Source: Endomychus coccineus
Lineage: Eukaryota > Arthropoda > Insecta > Coleoptera > Endomychidae
Reading direction: 5' to 3'
Length of the DNA stretch: 64,000 nt
Assembly (NCBI GenBank): GCA_958510875.1
Contig: OY294068.1
Location: forward strand, 177,971,411 to 178,035,410
Both the position numbers and the translations under genes were made by a program. The notes under the pieces are model-generated. The model had not been told where the DNA came from, made no database searches, and saw nothing but the letters and a program-made list of their open reading frames with translations. Below, one piece after another: positions 1-14,099 of this stretch (positions are counted from its first letter, which is position 1; every line of letters starts with the position of its first letter).

Positions 1-806
1 AGCTCCAGCCTCACCGGTTCTTCATTCATTAATAATAGTAATGTAATGATGCATTTCATTTCCCTAGATGATGGTGGAATGTTGGTATGAGGCATAGGAT
101 TTAACGAAAATATGAAGGTCATCGCTTTCCAAAAAATTGAAAATGCTGTGGTCAATTACCTTCCACCAGAACCACTTCTGGCAGTCTAAGAGATAATCTG
201 CATTCATATCGTTCTTCTCTCAGAGGTACTATATGGAGGAAACAATTATCCATATTCAGTATCAGATTTCAAATAAGTATGTTCTTAATTTATTTCCTCC
301 ACACAACTATGTAACTCGCATAAAACCGTTGTTCATCGGAATTTTATCTTCACGAACGTAAGTGTGACACGTCATGTTGAAATATACAGCGAATTTCGTT
401 TTATCACGTAACTCGGTGAATTCTAGGTGAACACCATTTGTATGATCTCAGCGAACGGTGCAAATATTTTATACTTATTGATGATGGAGGGTTCGGAAAT
501 TCCATCGCCCCCTTGATGTGCTCATTTTATAGCATCATCAAAAGCCTTCATCAGATCACGTGACCGGAATAACGCCCCAGTAATATATCTAGCCGTAGTG
601 TGAAATTCTTCCGGTCCATTTACGTTTGTGTGGATGTTTCTTTGCTGAAGAAATATTTTGTATTTCCAGGTATCGGAATGTAATAGTTCGACTACATGAA
701 ACCGTTGGAGAATGAAAATGTCATATCTCTACAACAACTCACTATTGATGACGATAAATAGATGAATATTCATTTCATAACAGCTTTTACCAGATAGTAT
801 TGGTCA
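1..806. other. Unassigned DNA, no gene recognised
   Basis: No open frame of convincing length, no RNA gene and no recognised transposon protein was seen on either strand. The composition is AT-rich and similar to the rest of the window. Confidence 0.5.
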
Positions 807-920
807 GGTTTCTCTAATCTAGATCGATCAGTAACATCAGGAGCTGATAGTTCCAGAAAACTGTTTCCCTCTCTCGTCGAGTTCTTCAACAGAACGAGGA
901 AGTTTGCATAACCATATTAT
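807..920. repeat. Dispersed repeat, copy 1 (partner at 45.0 kb)
   Basis: This stretch resembles 45016-45130 in the same orientation. Both contain a 'tctagat.gatcagtaacat' block, a 'gatagttc.gga' block and an 'agaacgaggaag' block at matching spacing. No coding potential is visible. It is probably a fragment of an unclassified mobile element present twice in the window. Confidence 0.5.
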
Positions 921-3769
921 GATGTTTATTCATATCCATTTTTGTATCTAAGTGTCTTTCAGTAATATTTGCATTCACGTGACCTTCGAAAAGCTGAACT
1001 CATTTCACTCTAGTGGTGAATATATGCCTCTTTCACGAATAAATCCTTATATATCCCTATGAGTCATAATAAAACCCCAATAAATCACCATAAATATCCA
1101 TGAGTTACTTTAAGCCTTCAAAATTCTCTGAATATATGTTAACTCTATATGATTATTGATATTCACCTGGAAATTTGATTTGAAGTTCATGACTGCAGAA
1201 AAAAAATTGGCACTTGTCTGATTTAAAGGGTGATCAATTGAGTTGGGGTTGGGGGACATCTTGTACAGATAGTGACTTGCCTCTTTTGGCTGTTTGGTGG
1301 GTGGGTAAGATTTCATCGGAATCGGTAATTGTCTGTTCAAATGAGGATAAGGTGGCTTTTTCGAAATCTCATGCAGTCAGTGACTTTCCTCTTGTATCGA
1401 AGACCGAGTGTGCGAAATTTCATCAAGATCGATACTTGTCTGTTGTCTGTCTTGTCTGCTGAGAGGTGGGAGAAGACGTTGGTGTAAAAATTATGCATTA
1501 TAGGTATAATACATGATTAGATGCGCATCTTTTTCTACTATCAACTGGTTTCCCGGAATAAGTATCGTAATTTCTAATAAGAGCAAACAAATTGAAAAGT
1601 ACCAAGCACCTGTTGCATATAAGGCAAGCGCTTTATCTTCTTCATTCAAATAGGAAGTGTATAATGATAAGCTGGAACGTCTCATCGATGAGGCCATTGA
1701 ATATTGAAATAAGGATTTTGGACACTTCTGTAGGATGAATATATAAGTGTGAAATAAATTTATAACCAGAAAAAATACTGTTGTTAAATGAAACAATATA
1801 ATTCAATTTGGAGAACTGAGGATGAATTTTCAAAAATATCACTTGAAACGGGACTTCGGCACCCTAAAATAATACAGTTCCTATCGTCTTAAAAATAGTC
1901 TAGATCGGTTCAAAAATGCTCAAACCGGAAATATCCGCAGAAATCAGTAATAAACTTCCCGAGACGAGTGCAATACACTATATTATACCTGATATAACGT
2001 GGAATGTAGAAATGTTCGTAACTAGCGAAGAAGTAGGTAAGTAACATACGTTGTTGACCCACTTCTCTAGTAATCATAGGCAGAAAATAGTTACATGATA
2101 AGTGTAGTGGGGTTCAACATACCCCAAGTATCTCTGATGGTTTTAAATTCACAAATTGCGCAAAACTTCGTACTGCGCGCTATCAAATTTTGGAGATCAA
2201 CATATTACCTCAAGGTACTTGGTGCTCGATGACTCTACGTTTTCAGATTTAGAAACTTCAAGTATGGAAAGATGGTCATTAACGACTGCTTGAGTGTTCG
2301 ATTATTCCCATCCCTATTATCAACCGGGAAACCTTTGAGATATCAATGCGAAACATTTTAAATTCCGCGCGGAGAAAAAATGTATCATGATGAAATATTT
2401 CCATTTGAAGAATTCCAAAAACAATTCATAACAAATTCGATTTCGTGTGACTCGATTGAGAATAAACAGAGAGAAAACAAATTTTTCAACATCTCACTGA
2501 ACACACCCGGAAATAGGATAGAATACAAATTGTGGCACACAGTTAGCTATCTTAGAGAGGTTTTATAAAACTCGAAGTGAGACAATGGCTACAGTTGCAT
2601 CTTAATGAAATTTTTTACTTCAAGTCGTTGCGCAGATTGCCTTCAGCCGATAAGATATTCTTTCATTTTCTCAGATATGCTTTCATCCTCCGTTATTGTA
2701 CCGTATTTGGATACTGACTTTAATTCTCTTTGAGGAATTATTGCAAGCATTACTGTGATGCTTTTCGTCTCAGCTCTGTAGCAATCAGAAGCTAATATAG
2801 TTAGTTACTGTCTGACAATTCAGGAGAATTCAGGCTAATCAGGAACTTTCTTATTATTACTTTTCAGAATCTGACGACTCTCATGTTTTTTTAATGCAGC
2901 TCAATACTTTCTGTAGAGAAAAATCAAAGTCAGAATGAGTTTATATCTTGATAATGATGAGGATAACTATATTTCGAACGTGCTAATACCCGAATAATGT
3001 GAAAAAGTTATCAATATATTGAATTTGAACAATGTTACTCTGCATAGCTCGATTGAGGTTCCTTGGCACCCTAGACTAACTAAATTCTGGCGCCTGAAAT
3101 ACGGTTTACTACAATTAGAGTTAGGTGTAGTAACTAGAGTTAGGTGAAATACCGATCAATGACAATATCCATTACTCGATCTTTTTAGAAAATTCAAATT
3201 TCATGTAGAATGTAAGCAAGAGAACAAGGATCTTAGGAGTTACCAGATGTTTTCTGTTCCTTATTTTAGCCTGAGAATTAGTAAAAGAATATGAATTGAT
3301 TCACACTCACTCCAAAAAAGGTGTTATGATACCATATCAGGTCAGGGTGAACACGGTTTCAATAATTTTTAACAAGTCTTAGTTTCAGAGAATAATTAGA
3401 TGTAGAGGGAATCATAAACCTGTCAAGAGACAATAGCCAAAACAGGACGGGAAACAAATTGACTATCTTCGCTAATTTAGGATAAACTACGATGTTAAAC
3501 TATCTGGAGAGGATTATGTAGCAGAATGTCCAGATCTGCTGTGATCCTATGTGAATGTTTCAAACCTCTTTCTTTCATATGTTACATAATTAATTGAAGT
3601 GTATCATCACACATGGATCGGGACGAAATGTTGTATGTGACCATCATTGTGATTGATTATAGCTTCAGTTTTAGTTGAAATAATTAGTAAAAAGGAAAAA
3701 TCATTTAGTAATATTTAGAAAAGTTCATCCCTACACGTACCTTCAAGTGTTTAAATCCATAAGTTTCTA
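921..3769. other. Unassigned DNA
   Basis: Only short open frames of about 60-100 residues occur, with no recognisable domain or codon bias. A small imperfect repeat of 'agagttaggtg' lies near 3116-3150. No gene is supported. Confidence 0.45.
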
Positions 3770-3910
3770 ATGACGTAAAATGAGTAAGTGTCAAGCATAT
3801 TTTTCACATTTGTTCTGGCTAATGAAACATTGAATCAAGCTCCAACGTAACATGATTCACTGTATCAAACGTCCATACTGTAGATGAAGGAATAGATGAA
3901 TGAGATTAAT
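3770..3910. repeat. Dispersed repeat, copy 1 (partner at 16.4 kb)
   Basis: The block 'taagtgtcaa..atatttttcac.tttgttctggctaat' occurs here near 3785 and again near 16430. Weaker similarity continues into 'gatgaa.agat.ga' on the right of both. This suggests two copies of one unclassified repeat in the same orientation. Confidence 0.5.
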
Positions 3911-3929
3911 ATAAATTTTTTGAGTAAAT

Positions 3930-3931
<2 letters not shown>

Positions 3932-3986
<55 letters not shown>
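3932..3986. repeat. (GA)n microsatellite
   Basis: About 55 bases of uninterrupted GA dinucleotides. The Leu-Ser-rich open frame on the other strand (3857-4054) is only a translation of this repeat and is not a gene. Confidence 0.95.
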
Positions 3987-3989
<3 letters not shown>

Positions 3990-6900
3990 GTTACATAGGT
4001 CAGAGCAGCTAACACTGATAAATATTTATTAAAATTTATTCTAAAATTATGCAAGTATTTCTAAATATTACCTTTAATGACACTGTTATCACTATCACAA
4101 GCACCAGTTGGAAGTAGTAGCTCTGTCTATGCATCTGCCTCAGGCGTATCTTTTCACTTCCGAGTGTTTGAAAAAGCTAATTTGGCTCAAATTGAATATA
4201 ATCAGCCATTACATGTAGAAATTGAGTCTCAACTTAAGTAAAATAACTATTGAAAGTTTGATTTTTACTAATTCAATAAATAAGTGTACTAACAAATAGG
4301 TTTCTCAAAATATTTTGTCTTATTGCGGTTTTGTCACCATAGTTCCTGGGTAAACGAAAACTCAATTAGTTTTCAATGACTTCCTCACTAAAGCAATATA
4401 TGAGGAGTACCTACTTTTGTAAGCGGTGTTACAACATCAATATCTGAGGCTGAATGACATGGGGATCCGCCAATTGCCATCAGTGAATCAAATATTCATT
4501 GAAAGTTATAAAATATTAATGGTACGTTATCTTATGAATTGATTCGAATTAAAATACTGATACTCTTTATAAAGAGTGCCTTGGATCAAAACCGCCCATC
4601 TCTTGAACTGAAGATTTCACAGCAGAGCCAGAAAATTGCAGCTCAGAAATGGAAGAAAGTTGGTGATGCAAAAATTGTTGGAATAATTGCTTCTGGACTA
4701 ACAGTAACGCTGGTTGAAGAAGAATTAAATCTTTGTCGTATTTTACCTAAAAGTGGATTCGCATTTTGGAGTTGGCCGATTTAGAAACTGAGGCATCTCT
4801 TACCAATATTCACTGCTGTGAATATCACAGTTCATTTAATTTTCATATCAGAATTTGTAACTATATTTGGAACAAATTATATCCCGTTATAATGTAATGA
4901 AAGAACATCAAAAACTCACAACAATATGAAGAGCAATATTGAAACTCAAATAACATAATCAGAAAAGAAAGTTCCAATTTCTTCTGAAGCTTCTTTACAC
5001 ATCATATCCTCTCCATTTTCTCTAGGTTGCGTGTTATTTGAGCTGTTCAAAATGTTTTTATGGAAATTTGATGAATCTAGTTGCTGCCATAATGTTTTTG
5101 CAACAGTATTTTGACATCAACACCGATTAAGGCACCCATGGTGCTTCCTGGTGCAATTTACTCAGGACTAACGGTACCAGCAGTTTTGTTCATGTCTTTC
5201 CAACACTCTCCATTAAAATTCCCTAGCTCCAATTTGCATGTGAATATCCCTTGAATAAGGACCTAACCTTGTTTTTATTTCACATAATTCGAAATGTATT
5301 ATTCTGGCGGCTTTGTGATGCAAGTTACTTCATTTTCTCAATCTAAGTCTTACATCACAACAAAAATCAAATCAAAGCAAAACAAAAATTATCTATTACC
5401 ACAAAATTCCCGCAATATCGCACACCGCACACTAAACTCTATAATATAGTTCCACTCCAACTAAAATGGCGACAAAAAAGTTTTTGATCTCAAAATTAAT
5501 GAATACGTACCCACGCATAAAGAAGAGTTTATGAAATTTTTCTGGATCTACCAATCGACAAATATATCAATTACCTTATGATTATGATTATATAACGTGA
5601 TATCTACGCCACGATTTCTAACACAAACGGGTATTCAGTTGCCTTATGTGAAATCGCTGTGTTCATACTGTTTACCTGACAATATTATACAAACTGCCAA
5701 AGTACAAATATTGCATATTATTATAATGTCACTTAATAGTTTATAGAAGCGCAATTATCATTGAATTTGTATTACTGTTACTTATTTTTCATGTATACCA
5801 CGAATTGCAAAAATATTATTAATGACAATTAACGACAATTTAATGGCACATCCCTGCCTGAATGAAAAGTAAGATCACCCAAAATTCTTCTGATTTTCAC
5901 GACTCTTCTTCCAAGAAAGTGCCACTTGTCGTCGTTCCAATTTTTCTTATCATATTTAGTAATGAAATACATAAAATAATATACGATTATAACGACAGAG
6001 CTTGTAGAAAAATTCAACAGGGTGAAAACTGTTACTATAAATGACAAATTACTATTTTGTTAGGTTATAGTACCCGTACAGCATTTGCGGTGAATTTCGC
6101 CGCCTATAATACTAAAAGAACTTTGGAGTTGGTCACATTTGCTGTTTACACCTCTTTTTATTCCAGTTCAACGTTAGGATTTGGCGGAATTTGGAGCATT
6201 TGACTATATATTTTTGCTATAGAAACCAAATGATGTAACCAAACCATAAATTGAGAATTTTGGAAGTGGCCTGTTTTCATAACAAGGTACTCAGGACTCA
6301 ATATTACTCATGTATCGTGAAATATTCTTCACGAATACCATTCGTGCTTCAGGATTCAATAAAATAAATTTGTGTTGTTGACATTAGGTAATTTTAAACT
6401 CAATAATCGTCACTTAATTATCAGTGTCAAGCAATTCAAGATAAAATCCGAAGCTCTTATGACAAAACATGCGGCTTGTGTGATGACCCCGTTTATTATA
6501 ATGATAAATAAACGAACGTCTTTTTCACTGGTTCAGCGAATTCAACAAAGTATGCATTCTATAGAATCATTCTTATATGAACAATAAATGATGAAACAAT
6601 AATAAAACAAACATAGTGTTGTTTGCGAGGGGGAGAAAATCAAGATAAATCATATCCAGATTCTTTTGGAATATCATCGCTGGAATAATTTCTTACATTA
6701 CTACGAATTTCCAATAAATGTATGCGATCAAATACATTAACAGAAGTCCCGAAATTCATTGAATTACAAAATCAGATATTTCAACTATTCCATCAGGGCT
6801 TTAAATAAACGCCAGACATGTTACACTGACGTCGAGTTGTTTTCGACAAGTTTATTTTAACAATGTCGCTATAAATTTAGGCGGAAAGTAGGGGCTCAAC

Positions 6901-7329
6901 ATCTGTTACAGTGACTTGGCTAATTTCTCATTTCTGTTCCTGCCTGGTTGGGTTGCAGTAATTTTCTAGATAAATAAATGTACACTAAGCCGAGCCTTTT
7001 GCATGAGCTTCAGCGGTTCATCACTCTCTTTACTCATTGGTATGTATTTTCCATCAAATACGTAACCGGTGATACTTGATGACCTCTTGTTAACTTCAAT
7101 TATCTGTTCAGATTGCCGTTTTTATTGTTCGCACGTCGAGCAGGAAGCCATCAAATTTCAAGAGGAATCAAACGTTATTCGTCCGAGCTTTTTTCCATTC
7201 CAGATTTTCTCACATTCAAGGGAGGCATTTGAAGCTGTTAGTACTAATCGTTAGATGGAAATAGAGTATTCCAGAAACTAACTTCTGGTTCAAATAGTTT
7301 CCCATCCTTCCTCTTTCAGTTCGGCATTA
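3987..7329. other. Unassigned DNA
   Basis: Short frames such as 4539-4784 (+), 5829-6047 (-) and 6372-6587 (+) have no recognisable domain, no supported splice context and no similarity to other parts of the window. No gene is claimed. Confidence 0.45.
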
Positions 7330-7965
7330 AATCAGCAATGAGGCAAAGTACATATAAAAAAGTACCATTCGCAAATTATACATAGTGACTCATTCTTAAT
7401 TACTATGTCCACAATGGAATAAGAGCGGTAAAAATTCATGGAGAAGATGCAAACCTGAATTTCGGTTGCATTACACTCTACTAGATTATCAGATCCCCTT
7501 TCCAAAATCTTTGCCAGATCTTCATTAATTGCGTCAACCTGTCCCTGTCTCGCTCCTCTGGTTTTATTGGATGGTATAGGGGCTCTAGATGAGAAAGCGG
7601 CATGAAGTGTACCATCAATTGCAAAGCCGTGGAGGGAGACTTCCAGCAGATAGCTTATATGGAGCCGAAACAAAGTTGGTGCCAACACATATCTCTGTGG
7701 AACACCAGCGTTGATACCCATTGTATCGGAGGATACCCTGTCAACCACCACATGATGTGATCTATCCAAGAGAACTCAATAGTGAGGGATAAAGAGGTGA
7801 CAAACCATATGACGAAAACTATCTGCCAAATGGAAGGAAATACACCAAGTTTCTATGAAAGGGTAGGCAATTCCAATATGACTATCCAAAATATTACACC
7901 GATCCTTTACTGAACTCATCTGATGAAATTCGTTGTTAGTTTTAAGACGCGGAGATGGTAACAAG
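7330..7965 (-). pseudogene. Non-LTR retrotransposon reverse transcriptase fragment (CR1/Jockey type), broken
   Basis: The minus strand encodes the palm of a non-LTR reverse transcriptase in at least two frames. The upstream frame (7964-7776) corresponds to the region before motif B. The downstream frame (7769-7332) contains 'VVVDRVSSDTMGINAGVPQ' followed by 'LAPTLF', which matches the motif B context GxPQGSxLsPxLF. It then reads 'HGFAIDGTLHAAF', which corresponds to motif C (usually F/YADD), here with the first Asp replaced by Ile. The enzyme would copy element RNA into DNA at a nicked target, but the frameshift, the damaged GS of motif B and the lost catalytic Asp show it is dead. Both the endonuclease domain and the 3' end are missing. 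The same type of element may have left the 26.2-26.7 kb fragment. Confidence 0.8.
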
Positions 7966-9239
7966 GAACGTGCTGCTCTCCCTATATTTTCAACCCCAAC
8001 GTATAATTCACTTTTTATTCTTTTTGTTTCCGCATTTTTTCCTTCCAGACGTTTACATCTTATTATTTTTTTGTGTGATCATCTTAAGAAAGCATTACTT
8101 CAAATGAGAGCGTGACTTGTTTCTCTGGTTAACATCCCCAATTCATTTTCATTTTGGTCGGTTGATATCAATGAATCGCTGAAATCTAACTATACCTTGG
8201 CGTAGAGCGAGTAGAAGAGCTGCTGTTTTCACTGTCATAATAATTATTTAAGGGAGAGGGTGGAAGATCACTCTCATTTGAAACTATTTCGCTATCAGGG
8301 AATGGTTCGTCGCTAGAAGTGAATGGCATTTCTATAAAAGCTTGTTCCCTGTTTTCGTTCAAAAATGAAAAAATATCATTGACGGAAATTAGCAATACCT
8401 ACTACACTTTCTGCCACCAGTGTTAGAGCGTTACATCCTTGGTCAATTATCCCTTCGATTATTTCGGTTTCATTCATTTGTTACACTTCATAAGTGGATG
8501 CCGTGTTCACAGAATTTTGATCATCTCACCTGAAACCAGCAAGACAGGCTTATCTAACTGTTTTGAATTACTTATGTATTAGGTTATACCTGATTTCCAC
8601 ATCTTTCTGAAGAGCCTGAATTATCAGCTTCTTGTTCTGTATAGGAGTTCATTATTATACTTATACCCTCACTAGCACTACAATGAGACTCCTGCACTCT
8701 TGACGTTTCATAAGTTAATATTATTCTTTTATGCACTCATAAGCAATATCTACAAAACCACGAAAGAACCACAAGCAAGAAAGCCTACAATTACAGAACC
8801 ACGGAAGTACCACATTCAGAAACAGTACATCAAAATCTACTATACCCAAAGCACGAAAGTGCTACATTCGCGGTCTCCCCATCTTATTTGTCTCGCGTGC
8901 ACATTCTTGATTGTGTCGTGATGCAGTGCTCGTTGGTATACATTTGTTAGTACACAAAGGTGGAAAACGTTAAATTTGCACAGTCGTGATTTTGGTATTG
9001 CACCGACATTTACCATGCCACGTTGCCCAGGAACATCGTCAGAAGTATTTCTAACACTAATACTTCCGTCGATGTTGCTGTGCAAAATAGATCAGAGATA
9101 AATGTGTGAAATCCTGCGAAATAAAAATTGTTCTACCCTCAGCAGCGATCTAGGCTTTGAGAATGAATCACATCTACTCGTAATCATAGTGATGCAAACT
9201 TGCACATTCTCCATTACAGTTTACATCGATATAGTGGAT
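7966..9239. other. Unassigned DNA with an acidic, Ser-rich open frame
   Basis: The minus frame 8395-8186 encodes an acidic, Ser/Pro-rich stretch ('SDEPFPDSE', 'SENSSSSTRSTP'). Possible splice-like signals surround it, but the frames I tried to join do not stay open. It could be a piece of a host exon or of a transposase N-terminus. The evidence is too thin to call a gene. Confidence 0.3.
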
Positions 9240-10010
9240 ATATTGATTTTGATCATGTTAGAGATTAGCCTATTTTAATTTGATATGTTTTTATTACTAA
9301 AAATGAATTATTCATTAATATTATTTACATAGTTTAATCAATTAGTTTATTAATTTCATTGAAAATATTTGTTTATTTTTTTCTCATTAAAATAAAGTTT
9401 TGTTAAAGTAAAAAAATCTTTTTCAGTATTTTTGGATGAAATTGCTGCTAAAATTTTAAATATTAGAACTTTATGAATAATTTTATTCCAAATTTATGAA
9501 TTTCTTGATGAAAATGTGACTCTATTATATTTACTGGTAGGATTTAAATTTTAAAATAAAAAATATATGTTTATTACTTCGTTATTAGAAAAACTTCTAT
9601 TTAAGTAGAAAATTTTCATCTCTATCGTTTTTTAGATGGAATTTCAAAAGTATGTTTTCATGATTTTTTATTTTAGTATAATTTAAATTTCAAAATGAAC
9701 GAAATATATGTTTATTCATTTATTAGTAGATGAATGAATGATTTGAGTAAACATTTTTCGTCTTGTTGAAATTGCAAATACATATTTTTGTTATCTTTCA
9801 TTTTATTTTTGTTATAAGTTATTTCAATGATGTATTGAATTTTTAAGGTTTTTGAATAGAACAAATATGTTCATATTTATAATTAAGAATTAAATTTTAA
9901 AATAATTTGTAGGGATTTAACATTAATTTTGATTTTATTAATTGAATGAATCAAAAGTTTCTTAAAAAAAATATTTTATTATTGAATTTGAGCATGTTAG
10001 AGAAAGAGTT
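9240..10010. repeat. Extremely AT-rich tract with loose internal periodicity
   Basis: This stretch is visibly richer in A and T than its flanks. The phrase 'atatatgtttatt' or close variants recurs near 9365, 9565, 9705 and 9862. Runs such as 'tttattttagtata', 'aaattttaaaataa' and 'ttattag' return between them. It looks like a decayed tandem array or satellite-like repeat with units of roughly 140-200 bases. No gene is present. Confidence 0.45.
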
Positions 10011-11244
10011 GAAGTGAAATAACGATTCGCCAATGATGGTACTTTCCATTTTCAATCCTGCGAAGAACGCAATCACTTTGGTTTCGATTCAATAATCGTT
10101 CAACTGCTGAATCGTAGGGAGGGAAATTGCATTTAATCTCCGTAATATCAATAAAATTCAACAAAAGCAATCTGTGACATATTTCAACAATGTTTATTAT
10201 TATAATCTATTATGAAGTGAAATCGAATAACGGTGGATAAATATCAACGGGATAATTGGCTTTCATACGATCTCAGTCAGTAGTGATTGGATTCAACTGC
10301 TGTCTATCATAATATCGTATTTTATGACAGTTTGATTAGTTATGTGGGAGGAGCTGTTCGAAGTTTGTTGAAAGTTGAGTAACTATTTAAAACTTTGGAT
10401 ATGAATGAGTGTTTCAGAAAGCCGATCACTATATTAATCCGAAATTGAATTTCCGTCGATGAATAAATTGCATGAAAATACTAATCGCGGCTTTATTCCT
10501 CCAATAAAAACTGGAAACTTTTTTAGACAAAGGGGATAAACGTTATGAGAAATATTATAGTCATGTATGAACGAGTTTAAAGGTACTCCATCTAATGCAC
10601 CATAATTCCGTGTGAGTATACAATATTCTAGATATGGAGAGAACATGGAAGAGTAATAAAGTTGCGGCATCAACACATGTAAATTTATTCAAATTGAATT
10701 TAAAAATTTGAAATAAACACAAATTCACACTATAATAACTATTTATGATTTGATCGCTGCCCTAGAATGAAACTAAGACATGTTGAAATATTATGAAATT
10801 TTCAGTAAATTGGAAAATATCTGAAATTTGAACCTGCACACACGATTATCACAGTACTGATAAGGGTGACTGTTTCTTATTCATAATGACTGCGCTGAGC
10901 GAAATCGGTATTTACGGCTTAGGCATCAGGGAATATGTCTGTGATGCTGGAGGGAATAGCTTCCTGAAAAGCTATGGCTGTAGGAATCAAGCAGAAATCA
11001 ATTACTGTAGATTTCGAAGTTTTTGAAAAAAATATTAATGTTACCGTAAAACGGGGTTACTTCAGCACATAGACAAGTTATCATTTTTAGCTCTCCTGTT
11101 ATTTTGGTTTCGATGGGTATTTCTCATTATTACAGGTCTAAAGCAATGCAACAAAGCCACGTCACTATCAAAGGAAGTTGGAATACACAAATACCGCAAC
11201 TATTCCCCCATCCAATTAGAAGTGTTAGCTGCACTAATGCCATA
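10011..11244. other. Unassigned DNA
   Basis: No coding feature recognised. The 80-residue minus frame at 10434-10676 shows no domain. Confidence 0.45.
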
Positions 11245-12340
11245 TCTTCAAAGATTTTTCGCTGATGGAAGTTTGGTGCTCGGGCTAGGATTTTAGTATT
11301 TTCGGAAAAGATTTAATAATTAGTGTCAAACATGTGTTCCGCAAGTGCGGATCTACTGGTGTCACGAAGCTTTGTACAGAGCTCTTGTTCTTTTACAAGA
11401 GTAGGTACTGTACGACCTGTTTCACCAATGTAGACTTCACCGCAAGAACAGGGAATGCTATAAACACCTTCTAAGTGAAGAGGAGGAAGGAGGGGATCTT
11501 TGATAGGTTTGTAAAGCTGAGATAGTTTTGAAAGTGTGGAAAATCGGGTAGAAATATTATGTTTCTTAAGGATTTTGGAAATTCGTTCTGCTATATACTC
11601 AATATATGGAAGATAGGCAGTGGATAAAGCAGGCGGAGGGGGCTTGTGGCTCAGGTCGATATGAAATTTTAGGTCAAGTGTATTTCTTTATGGCTTTTTG
11701 AATGTTGTAATGGGAGAAATTGTTTGATAATAAGGCAAATGAGAAATGTTTCGATTCTGATTTTAAGGATTGAGATTGAGATAAGTTGATAGCTCTGTGG
11801 ACCAAGGATTTTCTGTCAGATTGCTTTTGGGCAACGTGGTGATGGGAAAGACCATTGAGGTATCTATCGGTATGAGTGGGTTTTCGATACACAGAATGTC
11901 CTAAAGTACCGTCAGTCTGTCGACTAACCAATACATCTAGGAATGGGAGTGAACCTTGCGATTCGACTTCCATGGTGAAATGGATATTGAGATGTAATGA
12001 ATTTGGAAGTGTCGTCGACATATCTAAACCAACATTTCGACATGAGAACAGATGAGTCAATGGCATCTTGTTCAAAAGTTTCCATGAAGATATGAGCTAT
12101 GATCGGAGAAAGTGGGGATCTCATGGCAGCTCTCGAAGATTCCTTTAATGATATACAGATATTATTGAAATTATTGGATGTACTCTTATACAAGTCTAGG
12201 AGCTGAAGCGATATGGTGGGCCAGAACGAATACACTTTCGCACTACTGTATATTGGTGGAGAAAGGTTCAATGTACAATAACTCTCACCGGCCGAATCGT
12301 GTATTGTCAGGCGCTTCCAAGCTAGAGCCACCTCAAATTT
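11245..12340 (-). pseudogene. Penelope-like element, family B: reverse transcriptase and GIY-YIG endonuclease, broken
   Basis: Read on the minus strand, this is a decayed Penelope-like retroelement. From 12331 one frame gives 'AAMRSPLSPIIAHIFME', which is motif B with the usual Gly of MGSPLSP changed to Arg, and then 'FRYVDD', which is motif C. A second frame (12075-11674) continues with 'LPFLDVLVSR' and 'HSVYRKPTHTDRYLN', the post-palm signature typical of these enzymes. A third stretch (about 11470-11330) encodes the GIY-YIG endonuclease: 'GVYSIPCSCGEVYIGETGRT' and later 'ALAEHMFDTN'. Frames change between these blocks, so no intact protein remains. PLEs combine this reverse transcriptase with this nuclease to prime DNA synthesis at the target. 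The order of domains is clear and the family assignment is firm. Related fragments lie at 22.4, 47.5 and 61.0 kb. Confidence 0.88.
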
Positions 12341-14099
12341 CGATCTTTTTCATTGCATGAGCCCTTTTTCGGAGTTATATATATTGAAAAGCATGTAATT
12401 CTTATATATTTGCACCTATATATATTATAGAGGCAATTCAATAATTTCTTGGAATCAATTGAAAAATTTAAACCTTCATCTCACAAACTCATATCCTTCC
12501 ATTGAAAATAGTTCTACCATGCTTTAATCCATAATGAATTTAGTGACGTCACTGCGCAAAATTCACGACTGCCATAAAATTAAAACTTGTGGTTGTGGAT
12601 GTCTTTCCTGAACATAAAATCCAGGGCTTTTCGAAAAGCATAATGTTTTGCTCGGTGCGTTGAATTATCACCACGCTGGATATTACAATCATACATTCAA
12701 TACGCAGAAGTGTTGGAAAACTGAAAATGGTGCTAACAATAGGTGGTTGAGATGAAATAGTGATCAACGGATCGGTTAACTCGGAATATATTATTCTCTC
12801 TCTGCAATGCACTTACCTTTTAATTTTTAGAAAAGATACACAAAAATGTTTTTGTCTCATTTCATTCTAAATAAAGAGCCAATTTGCGAACTTGAACATT
12901 TTCCTCGATTCCTGAACAGCTTTCCAACATAGATTTGATCATTAAGGAATTAATAGGAATCGGGACTGAATCTAACAGATCGGCCACCACGGCAATTTCC
13001 GTTACACCAATCACACCCTTTTTGTCAGGCCAGTTTTCAAATTCAGTGTATTGACCCTCGTATTTTGTAGAGGATTTATCTAAAAATAACTCGTGGCTTG
13101 ATTGCTTCTGGCATTTCAATTCCAGTAAATTGAATCAATAATGAAATAAATAACATACATAGTCATAATGATTTCATCACGGTTTGAAACTATATCTTCC
13201 AATTCTTCTAAGCAATTAACAGAAAGTAACAAATGAACATCTAACACGGAGTTAAGCATACAATTTTAGCATAACTACTGTATTCATTTAAGCGGCTCTC
13301 CAACACACATATTAACCTACATAGGAACAGTACTTTGGCACTGACGAATGATCCAATTAAACAATAGACTGGAGGCATATGCAGCAGTCCTGTATTTTAT
13401 GAGAAACATGTTCAGTTTAAAGGCATACAAATCATCCAACAATTACATTAAATACACAGTTTTATAACTAAAAGTAAATCATCCGGAATTATTTATAGGC
13501 GTGTTCAGGTATGCGTATCTATTCCGAGCCAGCCGTCTTCTAAATTTAGATTGTCCACGCTCTATCAAGCTAGTTATGCGGTTTAAATCCATTCCGAAGT
13601 GGATGATGATAACGATATCTTGATCTTAATCGCACTAACATGGTATATATTCAATTGAACGTCTAATAAAGGAAAATCACCACTAATTTACGTGCCAAAT
13701 TCTCTGTACAAATGCATTCATTTATCATTGAAAATTCAATGCGAATATGTTACATACAGCTTTCAAATATCTATCCGTTCATTTCGGAGTATCGTGTATA
13801 AGCCTGAGTATTAATTTCCTACAGGTAATTTTTTCCTGCTAAAATGGAGGCGTTTGGCTAATTTTAGACCAATAGGGAACGAATAACACCACTAGTGCAT
13901 TGATTATTGTGGGTAAACCATGAGTGCTGCTAATATCGATATAGTGAATCTATTAGAAAGCAACAATATCAAATTGCTTGGTAATTCCATAAGTCCACAG
14001 GATGAGAGCTGTTACCTAAGAGCAATTCGATATCGTTCAAGATTTCTGACAGAACTTTCGGTAATACCTATTTTGAGCACAAATTGTATCCAGTGAGCT
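12341..14099. other. Unassigned DNA
   Basis: Minus frames at 12549-12812 and 12862-13119 are moderately long but show no recognised motif. No RNA gene or repeat was identified. Confidence 0.4.

Noticed and set aside
3857..4054. 65-residue frame rich in Leu-Ser
   Set aside because: It is the translation of the GA microsatellite on the other strand.
8186..8395. Ser/acidic frame as a spliced host exon
   Set aside because: The splice-like signals I tried do not keep the frame open.
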